Assembly: GCA_012727425.1 (NCBI GenBank)
Contig: JAAYHQ010000001.1
Coordinates: forward strand, 1-50,594
From: Bacillota bacterium
Lineage (GTDB): Bacteria; Bacillota; UBA4882; UBA10575
Length of the DNA stretch: 50,594 nt
Direction of reading: 5' to 3'
Positions 35,639 to 42,678 of the stretch are shown here, piece after piece. A model generated the notes under the pieces. The model made no database searches and had not been told where the DNA came from. It saw only the letters and a program-made list of their open reading frames with translations. The position numbers and the translations under genes were made by a program. Position 1 is the first letter of the stretch; each line of letters opens with the position of its first letter.

Positions 35639-37216
35639 CTATTCGCCGACTTTCAACACCCCGGTTTTACTCGGCAACCACCCTTCCTTAAATGCCTTCG
35701 CTTTTAGGATCGTTCCCGCGGCCAAACGCAGGGTTTCTTGGTAACACCGATCATTCTCCGTCGGTTCGGTACCGTCAATGGTATAGTAAATGCGCACCGC
35801 CGCCGTCGGGCAGTGAACCCGGATATGGTAGAAATTTTCGGCGGTTGCGTACTCCACTTGGAACGCCAGCGGTGCCACCCGGAAACTCTGGCGCGCGCGG
35901 GCGACGGCTAAACTGTAGGCGGGAACATCCTTGGTGATGGTGGAGCCAGCCCCGACCAGCGCCCCCTCACCCACGGTCACCGGCGCCACCAAGTTGGTAT
36001 TACTCCCGATAAAAGCTCCATTTTCAATAACCGTCGGCCATTTTTGCACCCCATCATAATTGCAGGTAATCGTCCCGGCACCAATGTTAACCCCCGAACC
36101 AATCGTGGTATCACCAATGTAACTAAGGTGGGGAACCTTGCTCTTCTCCCCGACCGTTGAATTCTTCATCTCAACAAAACTGCCGATCTTCGCTCCATCG
36201 GCCACCTGTGTCCCCGGCCGGATATAGCTATAGGGGCCGACCTCCACCGCCCGACCTAACGTAACTTTGTTTAGATTGCTGAAGACGACCCGGGAACCTT
36301 CACCAACCACTGAAGAGACAATTTGGGTGAAAGGCCCAATCTGGCAGTTGGGTCCAATTTTGGTCTCGCCCCACAAGAGCACACCGGGGTAAAGCGTGGT
36401 GTCCCTGCCGATTTGCACACGGGGATCGATATAAGTAGTCGCCGGATCAAGCACGGTCACCCCCGACGCCATGATCCGGTTTAAGATCTGCCGCCGCATC
36501 ATGGCCTCGGTTTGGGCTAGAGCAATCCGGTCGTTGGGTCCCATGATCTCTTCCGGACGGTCACTCTTCACCGTCGCCATAGTTTTTCCAGCCGCTGCAA
36601 ACAGAGCAATGACATCGGTTAAGTAGAACTCGCCCTGCGCATTATGGGGTTTTATTTCCGTTAAAGCTTTGCGCAGTTCCGGAAGGGAAAAACAGTAAAT
36701 ACCAGTGTTGACTTCACGGATCTTCTTTTCGTCAGCCGACGCGTCCCTTTCCTCAACAATCCTCGTCAACACTCCTTCCGGAGAACGCACAATCCGTCCA
36801 TAACCGGTGGGTTCCGGTAATTCGGCGGTCAAGACGGTGGCCGCCGCGCCGCAGCGGCGGTGGGTATCAACCAGAGCTTGCAGACTCTGGGCTGAAAGAA
36901 AGGGGGTATCACCGTAGAGGACCAGCAGATCGCCGTCAAAGGCTGCCAGGTGGTCACAGGCTTTTTTAACGGCATCACCCGTACCCAACTGTTCTTGCTG
37001 CCAAACATACTCGGCCTGGTCGCCCAGGGCCGCAATAACCTGCTCCCCTTTATAGCCTACCACCACCAAGGGCGGCAAAGGCGACAATTTCACGGCTTCC
37101 CAGAGCACATACTGGACCATCGGCACACCGCAAATGGGGAAAAGAACCTTCGGCTGTTCCGATTTCATCCTTGTTCCCTTCCCCGCGGCCAAAATAACTA
37201 CTTTCAGTTTGGACAC
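35639..37216 (-). CDS. glmU: GlmU with an extra chitobiase-C-like domain
   Basis: 525 residues from a GTG at 37214-37216, with AAGGGGGAA upstream. The uridylyltransferase domain (1-230) has LAAGKGTRM and YGDTPFL. The left-handed beta-helix acetyltransferase (250-443) has hexapeptide repeats, GAGTITCNYDG and the usual end ARARQ. Together they make UDP-GlcNAc from GlcN-1-P. Standard GlmU ends about here, but 82 residues follow in frame. Residues 464-522 (YYTIDGTEPT, GTILKAKAFKEGWLPSKT) match the pattern of chitobiase/beta-hexosaminidase C-terminal (CHB_HEX_C) domains, normally found on secreted glycosidases. In Bacillus glmU is followed by prs; here rplY follows directly. Confidence 0.95.
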   Translation of the reverse strand: MSKLKVVILAAGKGTRMKSEQPKVLFPICGVPMVQYVLWEAVKLSPLPPLVVVGYKGEQVIAALGDQAEYVWQQEQLGTGDAVKKACDHLAAFDGDLLVLYGDTPFLSAQSLQALVDTHRRCGAAATVLTAELPEPTGYGRIVRSPEGVLTRIVEERDASADEKKIREVNTGIYCFSLPELRKALTEIKPHNAQGEFYLTDVIALFAAAGKTMATVKSDRPEEIMGPNDRIALAQTEAMMRRQILNRIMASGVTVLDPATTYIDPRVQIGRDTTLYPGVLLWGETKIGPNCQIGPFTQIVSSVVGEGSRVVFSNLNKVTLGRAVEVGPYSYIRPGTQVADGAKIGSFVEMKNSTVGEKSKVPHLSYIGDTTIGSGVNIGAGTITCNYDGVQKWPTVIENGAFIGSNTNLVAPVTVGEGALVGAGSTITKDVPAYSLAVARARQSFRVAPLAFQVEYATAENFYHIRVHCPTAAVRIYYTIDGTEPTENDRCYQETLRLAAGTILKAKAFKEGWLPSKTGVLKVGE

Positions 37217-37267
37217 CTTGTTTCCCCCTTAAAATTTGGAAGCCATCAATATTTTAGACCACTAAAG

Positions 37268-37294
37268 ATAAAAAAACTCCGCCGAAGCAGAGTT
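37268..37294 (-). terminator. Terminator of tRNA-Gln
   Basis: AACTCTGC-TTCG-GCGGAGTT with a UUCG loop is followed by T7 on the minus strand, 21 nt after the tRNA. Confidence 0.9.
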
Positions 37295-37315
37295 CTCCAA
37301 AGGACTTTAATAAAA

Positions 37316-37390
37316 TGGCTGGGGCGGCTGGATTCGAACCAACGCATGCGGGAGTCAAAGTCCCGTGCCTTACCGCTTGGCGACGCCCCA
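37316..37390 (-). tRNA. tRNA-Gln (anticodon TTG)
   Basis: The acceptor stem TGGGGCG pairs with CGCCCCA; discriminator G; encoded CCA at 37318-37316. The anticodon loop CTTTGAC gives TTG. It has its own promoter and terminator and interrupts the spoVG-glmU pair. Confidence 0.95.
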
Positions 37391-37403
37391 ATAAGCAAAG
37401 TCT

Positions 37404-37433
37404 ATTATAACAAATGGTGCTGGAGTTTGTCAA
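37404..37433 (-). promoter_or_regulatory. Promoter of tRNA-Gln
   Basis: A consensus TTGACA (37433-37428) and TATAAT (37409-37404) with an 18-bp spacer, 13 nt upstream of the tRNA. Confidence 0.88.
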
Positions 37434-37455
37434 CAACCAAAGCTTACCTGATTAC

Positions 37456-37710
37456 TCATTCGGCTTTTTCGTATTCTGCAAGAATGGCGTTTTGAATCAA
37501 TTGGCGGGCGTCCGCATTGATCGGATGGGCAATATCTCTAAATTCTCCCGATGGTGTTTTACGGCTGGGCATCGCCACAAACAAACCGTTTTGACCTTCG
37601 ATCACCCTAATTTCCCGCACAACAAAGGCGTCGTCGAAGGTAATGGAAGCAATCGCCTTCATTTTGCTCCCATTATCAATTTTTTTCAGCCGTATATCTG
37701 TGATGTTCAT
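37456..37710 (-). CDS. spoVG: SpoVG RNA/DNA-binding regulator
   Basis: 84 residues from the ATG at 37708-37710, preceded by AAGAGGTG. It begins [20 protein letters not shown] and contains [20 protein letters not shown], the most conserved SpoVG block. SpoVG is a small nucleic-acid-binding protein affecting septation and sporulation. It lies upstream of glmU as in Bacillus but is separated from it by tRNA-Gln. A sigma-H-like promoter lies directly upstream. Confidence 0.96.
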   Translation of the reverse strand: MNITDIRLKKIDNGSKMKAIASITFDDAFVVREIRVIEGQNGLFVAMPSRKTPSGEFRDIAHPINADARQLIQNAILAEYEKAE

Positions 37711-37749
37711 ATTTTCACCTCTTTTTGGAAATAAAGTCAGCGCATTACT

Positions 37750-37775
37750 GTTTCGACAAAAGATCTGGAAATCCT
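37750..37775 (-). promoter_or_regulatory. Sigma-H-like promoter of spoVG
   Basis: AGGATTT (37775-37769), a 14-bp gap and GAAAC (37754-37750) lie 40 nt before spoVG. This is very close to the sigma-H spoVG promoter of Bacillus as I remember it (AGGATTT, 14 bp, GAATT). Confidence 0.55.
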
Positions 37776-37816
37776 GCCAATCCTGAATATTCGGTAAAAA
37801 AGGTGAAAAATATTCT

Positions 37817-38581
37817 TTACCAACCACCGGCTTGATCCTTTTCCAACAGCGCGCGGGCGAGGAAAAGATCACTCGGTTTATCCACATCGACGCCGATCTC
37901 CGGGTACAATGACCGGATCCCCGCCCCCTGCACATTAAAGATGGTTCGGACCCGCGCTTCAATCTCGTCGACGCTTAACTGTCCGATGAGGAGTTTCGCC
38001 ATGAACCCCAAACCCAGCAACCGACAGAGCTTCAGCGGCTGTTTCCGCAGGGCAATGGCCTGTTCGATCCGGTTTCTAAACTCCAGGACGAGCTTGGGTC
38101 GGACCAACAAGATATTGCCGCCGGTAACGACGCCCTCTTTAAGGCGGACATATGTTCTTTTGGTGGACGGATATTTCTGCCGGACCGCCGTTTTCGGCAC
38201 ATAAGAATAATAGACATCCGCCGATCGCCGTTGACAACGGTCAAGAAAGTCACGGACCGCCGCTTTCGTAATAAAGGGAATGTCGGAAGCCGCCACTAAA
38301 ACATGGTCATCCGTCTGCGTGTGTTGCACAGCCCGGACCAGACTGTCCAGCATCTTTTCGCCGGGGACAACCGTTTCAACTTTTGCCCACTTCTGCGGCG
38401 CGATAATCCCCTGCGGTATCACCACCCACACCCGTTGGATCTCTTCCATGGCGGCCAGAACGTCTATAATATATTCAACCATTGGCCGGTTATTGATCCG
38501 GATCCCAGCCTCATAAGGTGTTGGATCAACGCTTTTTAGCGCTCCGGTATTGCGTCCGCCGCCAAGCACAATTGCTTCCAT
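37817..38581 (-). CDS. Nucleotidyltransferase family protein (MobA-like)
   Basis: 254 residues from the ATG at 38579-38581, with AGGGGTG 6-8 nt upstream. A GTG at 38588-38590 overlapping the stop of the GntR gene is an alternative. The N-terminal MEAIVLGGG and [16 protein letters not shown], and the metal-binding-like [10 protein letters not shown], fit the GT-A type NTP transferase fold of MobA and GlmU. The usual SxRMG part of the signature loop is not preserved. The substrate is unknown. Its position between ispE/gntR and spoVG may point to sugar-nucleotide or isoprenoid-linked metabolism, but that is inference. Confidence 0.75.
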   Translation of the reverse strand: MEAIVLGGGRNTGALKSVDPTPYEAGIRINNRPMVEYIIDVLAAMEEIQRVWVVIPQGIIAPQKWAKVETVVPGEKMLDSLVRAVQHTQTDDHVLVAASDIPFITKAAVRDFLDRCQRRSADVYYSYVPKTAVRQKYPSTKRTYVRLKEGVVTGGNILLVRPKLVLEFRNRIEQAIALRKQPLKLCRLLGLGFMAKLLIGQLSVDEIEARVRTIFNVQGAGIRSLYPEIGVDVDKPSDLFLARALLEKDQAGGW

Positions 38582-38586
38582 TCCAC

Positions 38587-39297
38587 TCACCCCTGGGGTT
38601 CTTCTTGCGGGGCATTGGGTTTTTCCTGCCGGATAACTTGCATCATGCTATTTTCCGCGTTTTCAATGTGTTCCTGCGCCAGCCGCCGGGCCAGCTCCGG
38701 GTCGCGGGCCGAAATCGCATCGACGATTTCGCGGTGTTCTTCAAGGGCACTCTTCATTCGGCCCGGATAAGAAAGGGAAGTCTGGCGAAAGCGCTGGATC
38801 TGATCTCTTAAATTATTGATGATCTGGGCTAAACGTTGGTTCCGGCTGGCCTGGTATAAAATTTGGTGGAAACCGGTGTCCACTTCAACCATGCCGTTGA
38901 GATCCGCCTGTTCAATTAGTTCCGAAGATTTGACCAACTGTCGCTGTAACTCCTCCAGTTCCTCGTCGGTAATCCGCTCCGCTGCCAGGGCCGCTGCCAA
39001 TCCCTCCAGCGCTCCCCGGATCTCAAAGACTTCCACCACATCTTTCATGGAGAAAGTAGCCACGTAGGCCCCTTTCCGGGGAACCATCAACACCAGCCCT
39101 TCCAACTCCAATTTACGGATGGCTTCCCGGATCGGAGTCCGGCTGACACCTAGTTCCTCTGCCAATTGAAGCTCCATCAAACGCTCCCCAGGAGCCAATT
39201 GTCCCTTGATAATTGCTTCCCGCAACGTTTCGAAGACCAGCTCCCGCAGGGGCTTATAGCTGTCAAGTTTAATCGGAACCAAGGGTTCTCTTCCCAT
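38587..39297 (-). CDS. GntR-family transcriptional regulator (FadR/FCD type)
   Basis: 236 residues from the ATG at 39295-39297, 6 nt after AGGGGG. The winged-helix domain (about 10-75) carries LAEELGVSRTPIREAIRKLE, and the all-helical FCD ligand domain (about 85-220) follows. Such proteins bind organic acids, often with a metal. It occupies the slot held by purR in Bacillus (after ispE) but is a different family. Target genes are unknown; autoregulation of the ispE-gntR transcript is plausible. Confidence 0.92.
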   Translation of the reverse strand: MGREPLVPIKLDSYKPLRELVFETLREAIIKGQLAPGERLMELQLAEELGVSRTPIREAIRKLELEGLVLMVPRKGAYVATFSMKDVVEVFEIRGALEGLAAALAAERITDEELEELQRQLVKSSELIEQADLNGMVEVDTGFHQILYQASRNQRLAQIINNLRDQIQRFRQTSLSYPGRMKSALEEHREIVDAISARDPELARRLAQEHIENAENSMMQVIRQEKPNAPQEEPQG

Positions 39298-39308
39298 GTC
39301 CATCCCCC

Positions 39309-40211
39309 TTATGCTTCCTCATTTACTTCAAGACCAGAGGTTTGCAGGAAACCGTTATACATCCACCATCCTTTACGCCGCATGATTATGGTTACCTGCC
39401 GCCGGTGCTCTGGCGTCCAGTCGGGAGCGAACGCAAAGATGGTCGGTCCGCTTCCGGACATCCGCACCGGTAATCCCATGTTGACCAGCCAATCCATAAC
39501 CGTTTTTAACTCCGGATATAGTTTTAAAGTTACCTCTTCCAAACGGTTCCCCCAGTACCGGGGGATCGCCCGGTAATCACCCTGCCGGATCAAGGCGGCG
39601 ACCAGCTTCACCGCCGGATGGTGGTCCGTTGCCGACAACGAAAGATTTTTATAGATTTGCGCGGTACTAACACTAAAGGGTGGTTTGGCTAAAAAAACGG
39701 GAAGTGGTGGCAAGGGTGGGAGATCGGCCAATTGTTCCCCGATTCCGGTGGCCAAAACCGTCCCCCCCCGCAGACAGAAGGGCACGTCAGCGCCCAGAGT
39801 GGCACCGATCCTTTCCAGTTCCGTTGGCGAAAGACCCAATCCCCATAAGCGATTCAACCCGACCAGCGTGGCGGCGGCATCTGCGCTGCCGCCCCCCAGC
39901 CCCGCCCCCACCGGTATTCTTTTGTGGAGGAGAATCCGAGCACCGGCCGCCAGACCCACGTCGGCCAACAGTTTTTTAGCAGCACGGATAATGATGTTCC
40001 GGTCATCAACCGGCAACTGCCGCCCTTCGACGGCCAACGAAACCGTTGGTGCCGGCATAAATACCAGGTCATCATGGAGATCAATCGACTGGAGGATCAT
40101 TTCAACTTCATGGTACCCATCCGGTCGCCGTCCAATAACATCCAATACCAGATTGATTTTGGCAAACGCTCTAATCTTCACTCGACGCATCTTTTTTTCA
40201 TTAGCGATCAC
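39309..40211 (-). CDS. ispE: 4-diphosphocytidyl-2-C-methyl-D-erythritol kinase
   Basis: 300 residues from a GTG at 40209-40211 with GAGGA about 10 nt upstream; an ATG 7 codons later would give 293 residues and is also possible. It is a GHMP kinase of the MEP isoprenoid pathway: AKINLVLDVIGRRPDGYHEV at the N-terminus, the ATP loop PVGAGLGGGSADAAA near 100 and the C-terminal GSGPTIFAF. It starts the minus-strand run ispE-gntR-nucleotidyltransferase-spoVG and lies downstream of the SRP RNA terminator. Confidence 0.95.
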   Translation of the reverse strand: MIANEKKMRRVKIRAFAKINLVLDVIGRRPDGYHEVEMILQSIDLHDDLVFMPAPTVSLAVEGRQLPVDDRNIIIRAAKKLLADVGLAAGARILLHKRIPVGAGLGGGSADAAATLVGLNRLWGLGLSPTELERIGATLGADVPFCLRGGTVLATGIGEQLADLPPLPPLPVFLAKPPFSVSTAQIYKNLSLSATDHHPAVKLVAALIRQGDYRAIPRYWGNRLEEVTLKLYPELKTVMDWLVNMGLPVRMSGSGPTIFAFAPDWTPEHRRQVTIIMRRKGWWMYNGFLQTSGLEVNEEA

Positions 40212-40280
40212 AGGTAAAAATCCTCTTGCTTTTGGTGTTTTCAGCCTTGCGCTTTAAATTTAACCGGAGGTCCATATGTA

Positions 40281-40305
40281 TAAAGACCCGCCTCGAAAGG
40301 CGGGT
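40281..40305 (-). terminator. Terminator of the SRP RNA
   Basis: ACCCGCC-TTTCGA-GGCGGGT is followed by CTTTATA on the minus strand, directly after the SRP RNA closing helix. Confidence 0.8.
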
Positions 40306-40307
40306 AA

Positions 40308-40590
40308 TAGATTTGACCGTGCACCGGCTTTTGACGGACTCCTCCCGATCGTACTATGATCGTTAGCTCCAACCAGGTTGCCCCGCGGCACACGGAGGGA
40401 TCGGCTTACCGTTGCTTCCTTCCGGACCTGGCGGGGTTCACCGGTCTCCGTTGCGCAGGACCTGATCTTCAACACCACGTGTCATAGCCGGTACCACGAA
40501 GAGCCGCCTCCCACCGGAATTAAACCCTGCTATAGCGGGTTGCAGGTTACAGGGCACCGCTACCTCCCCGTCTAGCACGGTCAAAATAAA
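40308..40590 (-). ncRNA. ffs: Signal recognition particle RNA, large type with Alu domain
   Basis: The conserved apical S-domain is clear on the minus strand: GGTGAACCCCGCCAGG followed by TCCGGAAGGAAGCAACGG (about 40409-40443). The 5' and 3' ends pair (TTTTGACCGTGC with GCACGGTCAAAT). The 5' part (GGGGAGGTAGCGGTGCCCTG) matches the Alu domain of Bacillus/Clostridium scRNA. The length is about 280 nt. It has a consensus promoter upstream and a terminator downstream. The exact ends are approximate. Confidence 0.93.
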
Positions 40591-40598
40591 CTCAGTTC

Positions 40599-40627
40599 AT
40601 TATAGCATTTTCTCAACATAAAAACAA
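40599..40627 (-). promoter_or_regulatory. Promoter of the SRP RNA
   Basis: TTGTTT (40627-40622) and TATAAT (40604-40599), 17-bp spacer. The predicted start is near 40592. Confidence 0.8.
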
Positions 40628-40656
40628 GGAACCAAAATCTCCCGAACCGGAGGAGT

Positions 40657-40690
40657 TTAAAAAAACCGGTTGCCCAACCGGTTATTTTTT
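40657..40690. terminator. Terminator of the tRNA-Ser pair
   Basis: AACCGGTT-GGGC-AACCGGTT is an 8-bp perfect stem with T-rich sequence on both sides. On the minus strand it follows tRNA-Ser(GGA) by about 10 nt. Confidence 0.88.
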
Positions 40691-40693
40691 TAA

Positions 40694-40783
40694 TGGCGGA
40701 GAGACTGGGATTCGAACCCAGGAGACGCGTCAACGTCTACACGCTCTCCAGGCGTGCGCCTTAGTCCACTCGGCCACCTCTCC
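40694..40783 (-). tRNA. tRNA-Ser (anticodon GGA)
   Basis: A 90-nt class II tRNA with long variable arm (GTAGACG/CGCGTCTC region). Acceptor GGAGAGG/CTCTCC with discriminator G, encoded CCA, anticodon loop CTGGAGA. Confidence 0.95.
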
Positions 40784-40830
40784 GTAAATAAATATGAACC
40801 AAAAAGTAGATTGAAACCAAAAATAATAAA

Positions 40831-40920
40831 TGGCGGAGAGAGCGAGATTCGAACTCGCGAGGGGCGTAAACCCCTACCCGCTTTCGAGGCGGGCGCCTTC
40901 GACCACTCAGCCATCTCTCC
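40831..40920 (-). tRNA. tRNA-Ser (anticodon CGA)
   Basis: A 90-nt class II tRNA. Acceptor GGAGAGA/CTCTCC with discriminator G, encoded CCA, anticodon loop CTCGAAA, long variable arm TAGGGGTTTACGCCCCTC. It is 47 nt upstream of tRNA-Ser(GGA) in the same unit. Confidence 0.95.
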
Positions 40921-40985
40921 TTTTTAAACCAACCGCAGTTTAAAACCTTTCTACCCCATCGCTTAGACAGGGACTCCACTTATAT

Positions 40986-41014
40986 ATTCTACACAGAAGA
41001 CGCCCGCTGGTCAA
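40986..41014 (-). promoter_or_regulatory. Promoter of the tRNA-Ser pair
   Basis: TTGACC (41014-41009) and TAGAAT (40991-40986), 17-bp spacer. The -35 overlaps the last codons of tadA. Confidence 0.75.
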
Positions 41015-41484
41015 GTCTCTTTCTTTGGTAACTGCCGTTTCCGCCGGAAGAAATCCGTGAGTAACCGGCCGGCCGGTTCCGCCAAAACGCCGCCGGTCAC
41101 CGCCAACCGGTGGTTCAAGCGGTGATCATTGACGATATCCAGTACCGAACCGGCGGCTCCACCCTTCGGGTCAAACGCCCCAAAGACCAACCGGTCCAGG
41201 CGGGCATTAACCATCGCCCCCGCACACATCGGACAAGGCTCCAGCGTTACATAGAGCGTCATCCCGTGCAACCGCCAACTTCCCCGCCGGGCAGCAGCCG
41301 CACGCAGGGCAAGAATTTCGGCATGGGCAGTGGGATCTCCCATGCTTTCCCGCTGGTTATGACCGCGCGCATAAATCGCCCCCTGATAAACAACGACCGC
41401 ACCGATCGGCACTTCGTCCAGAGCGAAAGCTTTTTCCGCTTCCCGCAAGGCTTCCTCCATAAATTTCCGGTCCATCGCATCCAT
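41011..41484 (-). CDS. tadA: tRNA-specific adenosine deaminase TadA
   Basis: 157 residues from the ATG at 41482-41484, 8 nt after AGGGG. Zinc ligands and the catalytic Glu are visible: H54-A-E56 in TAHAEILAL and C84/C87 in EPCPMCAGA. TadA makes inosine at the wobble position of tRNA-Arg(ACG). That tRNA is encoded about 230 bp away on the other strand, a neat functional pairing though perhaps coincidental. It lies upstream of the tRNA-Ser genes. Confidence 0.95.
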   Translation of the reverse strand: MDAMDRKFMEEALREAEKAFALDEVPIGAVVVYQGAIYARGHNQRESMGDPTAHAEILALRAAAARRGSWRLHGMTLYVTLEPCPMCAGAMVNARLDRLVFGAFDPKGGAAGSVLDIVNDHRLNHRLAVTGGVLAEPAGRLLTDFFRRKRQLPKKET

Positions 41485-41670
41485 CAAGGCGGCCCCTTTA
41501 CTCCTGATCTTGTCCGCTTTAAGTTTACCCGGATCGGGCCCGCTTGTAAAGACGGTCGGCTTATCCCGATTAAACTTAATTTTCGTTCAACCCCTGTCTC
41601 AACCGGGAAAAACCTGGCCTGGTTACGTTCCTTGCCTTGAAAACAGGAAAAAATACTGCCTTCCCCGTTC

Positions 41671-41702
41671 TTGACTTTACCGTTGATTCATGTTAATATA
41701 AT
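41671..41702 (+). promoter_or_regulatory. Promoter of tRNA-Arg(ACG)
   Basis: TTGACT at 41671-41676 with TAATAT at 41694-41699 (17-bp spacer). An overlapping TATAAT at 41697-41702 would need a 20-bp spacer. Confidence 0.65.
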
Positions 41703-41715
41703 AGCTGTCTTAAGT

Positions 41716-41792
41716 GCGCCCGTAGCTCAGCTGGATAGAGTGTTTGACTACGAATCAAAAGGTCGCAGGTTCGAGTCCTGCCGGGCGCGCCA
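41716..41792 (+). tRNA. tRNA-Arg (anticodon ACG)
   Basis: Acceptor GCGCCCG/CGGGCGC, discriminator G, encoded CCA, anticodon loop CTACGAA. A34 is the TadA substrate; tadA lies nearby. Confidence 0.96.
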
Positions 41793-41865
41793 GTTAATTT
41801 TAAATCAATCTTTAAAAATTGTTTGTTATATACAGCCTGCGATGTTTTCAACTAAATACCGCCCA

Positions 41866-41898
41866 AACAAAACCAGGGGAATATCCTCTGGTTTTGTT
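41866..41898. terminator. Bidirectional terminator between tRNA-Arg and a convergent gene
   Basis: CAAAACCAGGGG-AATAT-CCTCTGGTTTTG is a 12-bp stem (one G-T) at 41868-41896, with A and T runs inside the arms. It serves tRNA-Arg on plus and the gene at 41911 on minus. Confidence 0.85.
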
Positions 41899-41910
41899 CA
41901 ACACACGAGG

Positions 41911-42234
41911 TCAACCGCACGCAGAGCACCGTGAAGGCTCCGGTTCCCGGCGGTCTCTACATACCGGGCCGCCAAAAAAATCCTTGCTCTCTTCGTAAAA
42001 GCGGTCGGCCAAATTCTTCAAACAAGAAACCAGCTTCTTTACAAACTCCACCGATAGACCCTGGGTAGCCACCAGGTTCCCGTTTTCTTCTCCCCCCGGT
42101 ATCCTCGCCCAACCACCGGTGATTGGATTCTGGTAGTAAATATCTTGTCCCTTTTCATTGTAAATCCCCGTTACTTTAATTTTGAGTAACGGATTCTCCT
42201 TCACTACGGAAATTGTGTATTTGATTAGTGCCAT
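41911..42234 (-). CDS. Hypothetical protein
   Basis: 107 residues, family not recognised. The ATG at 42234 follows GGAGGCGGGACA. The N-terminal 50 residues look like a small beta-rich fold (KYTISVVKENPLLKIKVTGI, DIYYQNPITGGWARIPGG). An amphipathic helix follows (VEFVKKLVSCLKNLADRFYE), then a charged tail ending CRDRREPEPSRCSACG, whose cysteines might bind a metal. No signal peptide or TM. It has a terminator just downstream and lies between two plus-strand tRNA-Arg genes, an arrangement often seen for recently acquired genes. Confidence 0.65.
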   Translation of the reverse strand: MALIKYTISVVKENPLLKIKVTGIYNEKGQDIYYQNPITGGWARIPGGEENGNLVATQGLSVEFVKKLVSCLKNLADRFYEESKDFFGGPVCRDRREPEPSRCSACG

Positions 42235-42274
42235 TGTCCCGCCTCCTTTTCTCCCGCTTTTCTTACTTTTTATT

Positions 42275-42439
42275 CTATGTTACAAGCCCTGATCTGTTTC
42301 CTAGAGAAACAATTGCCCCAATTACTCTAAAGATCTTTTTGCTTTCGCCGATAATTTTAAGGACAAGGAAGTCTCCCCCTACAAAGACACGGACGTCCAG
42401 CCTCACCCTTGGTGAGGCTTTTTCGGTCCGCACCACCAT
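42275..42439 (-). CDS. Possible small ORF, 54 residues
   Basis: The minus strand is open from an ATG at 42437-42439 (AAGGGGG directly upstream, rather too close) to a TAG at 42275-42277. The product would include VRVFVGGDFLVLKIIGESKK and FRVIGAIVSLGN, a plausible beta-rich composition, but no family is recognised. The frame runs through a perfect hairpin near its start. It lies upstream of the hypothetical gene on the same strand. A chance frame is quite possible. Confidence 0.25.
   Translation of the reverse strand: MVVRTEKASPRVRLDVRVFVGGDFLVLKIIGESKKIFRVIGAIVSLGNRSGLVT
42399..42424 (+). terminator. Orphan plus-strand terminator
   Basis: AGCCTCACC-CTT-GGTGAGGCT is a perfect 9-bp stem followed by TTTTC. 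No plus-strand gene lies between the preceding terminator (41898) and this one, so it may end an unannotated short transcript. Confidence 0.7.
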
Positions 42440-42444
42440 CCCCC

Positions 42445-42473
42445 TTGCCGCAACGGATCAATTTTGCTATAAT
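42445..42473 (+). promoter_or_regulatory. Promoter of tRNA-Arg(CCT)
   Basis: TTGCCG at 42445-42450 and TATAAT at 42468-42473, 17-bp spacer, 19 nt upstream of the tRNA. Confidence 0.78.
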
Positions 42474-42492
42474 TAAAGAGCCATCGAGAAAC

Positions 42493-42568
42493 GGCCCCGT
42501 AGCTCAGAGGATAGAGCAGCGGTTTCCTAAACCGTGTGTCGGACGTTCGAATCGTCTCGGGGCTGCCA
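42493..42568 (+). tRNA. tRNA-Arg (anticodon CCT)
   Basis: Acceptor GGCCCCG/CGGGGCT (G-T first pair), discriminator G, encoded CCA, anticodon loop TTCCTAA, T-arm GACG-TTCGAAT-CGTC. Confidence 0.93.
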
Positions 42569-42584
42569 CCATTTTATGATCACA

Positions 42585-42618
42585 AAACCCCCGTCTAGAA
42601 ACGGGGGTTTATCCTTTT
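42585..42618 (+). terminator. Terminator of tRNA-Arg(CCT)
   Basis: AAACCCCCGT-CTAGAA-ACGGGGGTTT, a 10-bp perfect stem followed by T-rich sequence, 16 nt after the tRNA. Confidence 0.9.
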
Positions 42619-42652
42619 CGCGATCACCAAACGCCGCAAATCAACGAGAGCC

Positions 42653-42672
42653 CGGTATCGGCAACGATACCC
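42653..42672 (-). repeat. Hairpin after hisIE
   Basis: GGTATCG and CGATACC form a perfect 7-bp stem around a 4-nt loop just after the last his gene. No T-run follows; it may stabilise the operon mRNA end. Confidence 0.4.
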
Positions 42673-42678
42673 CTGACG

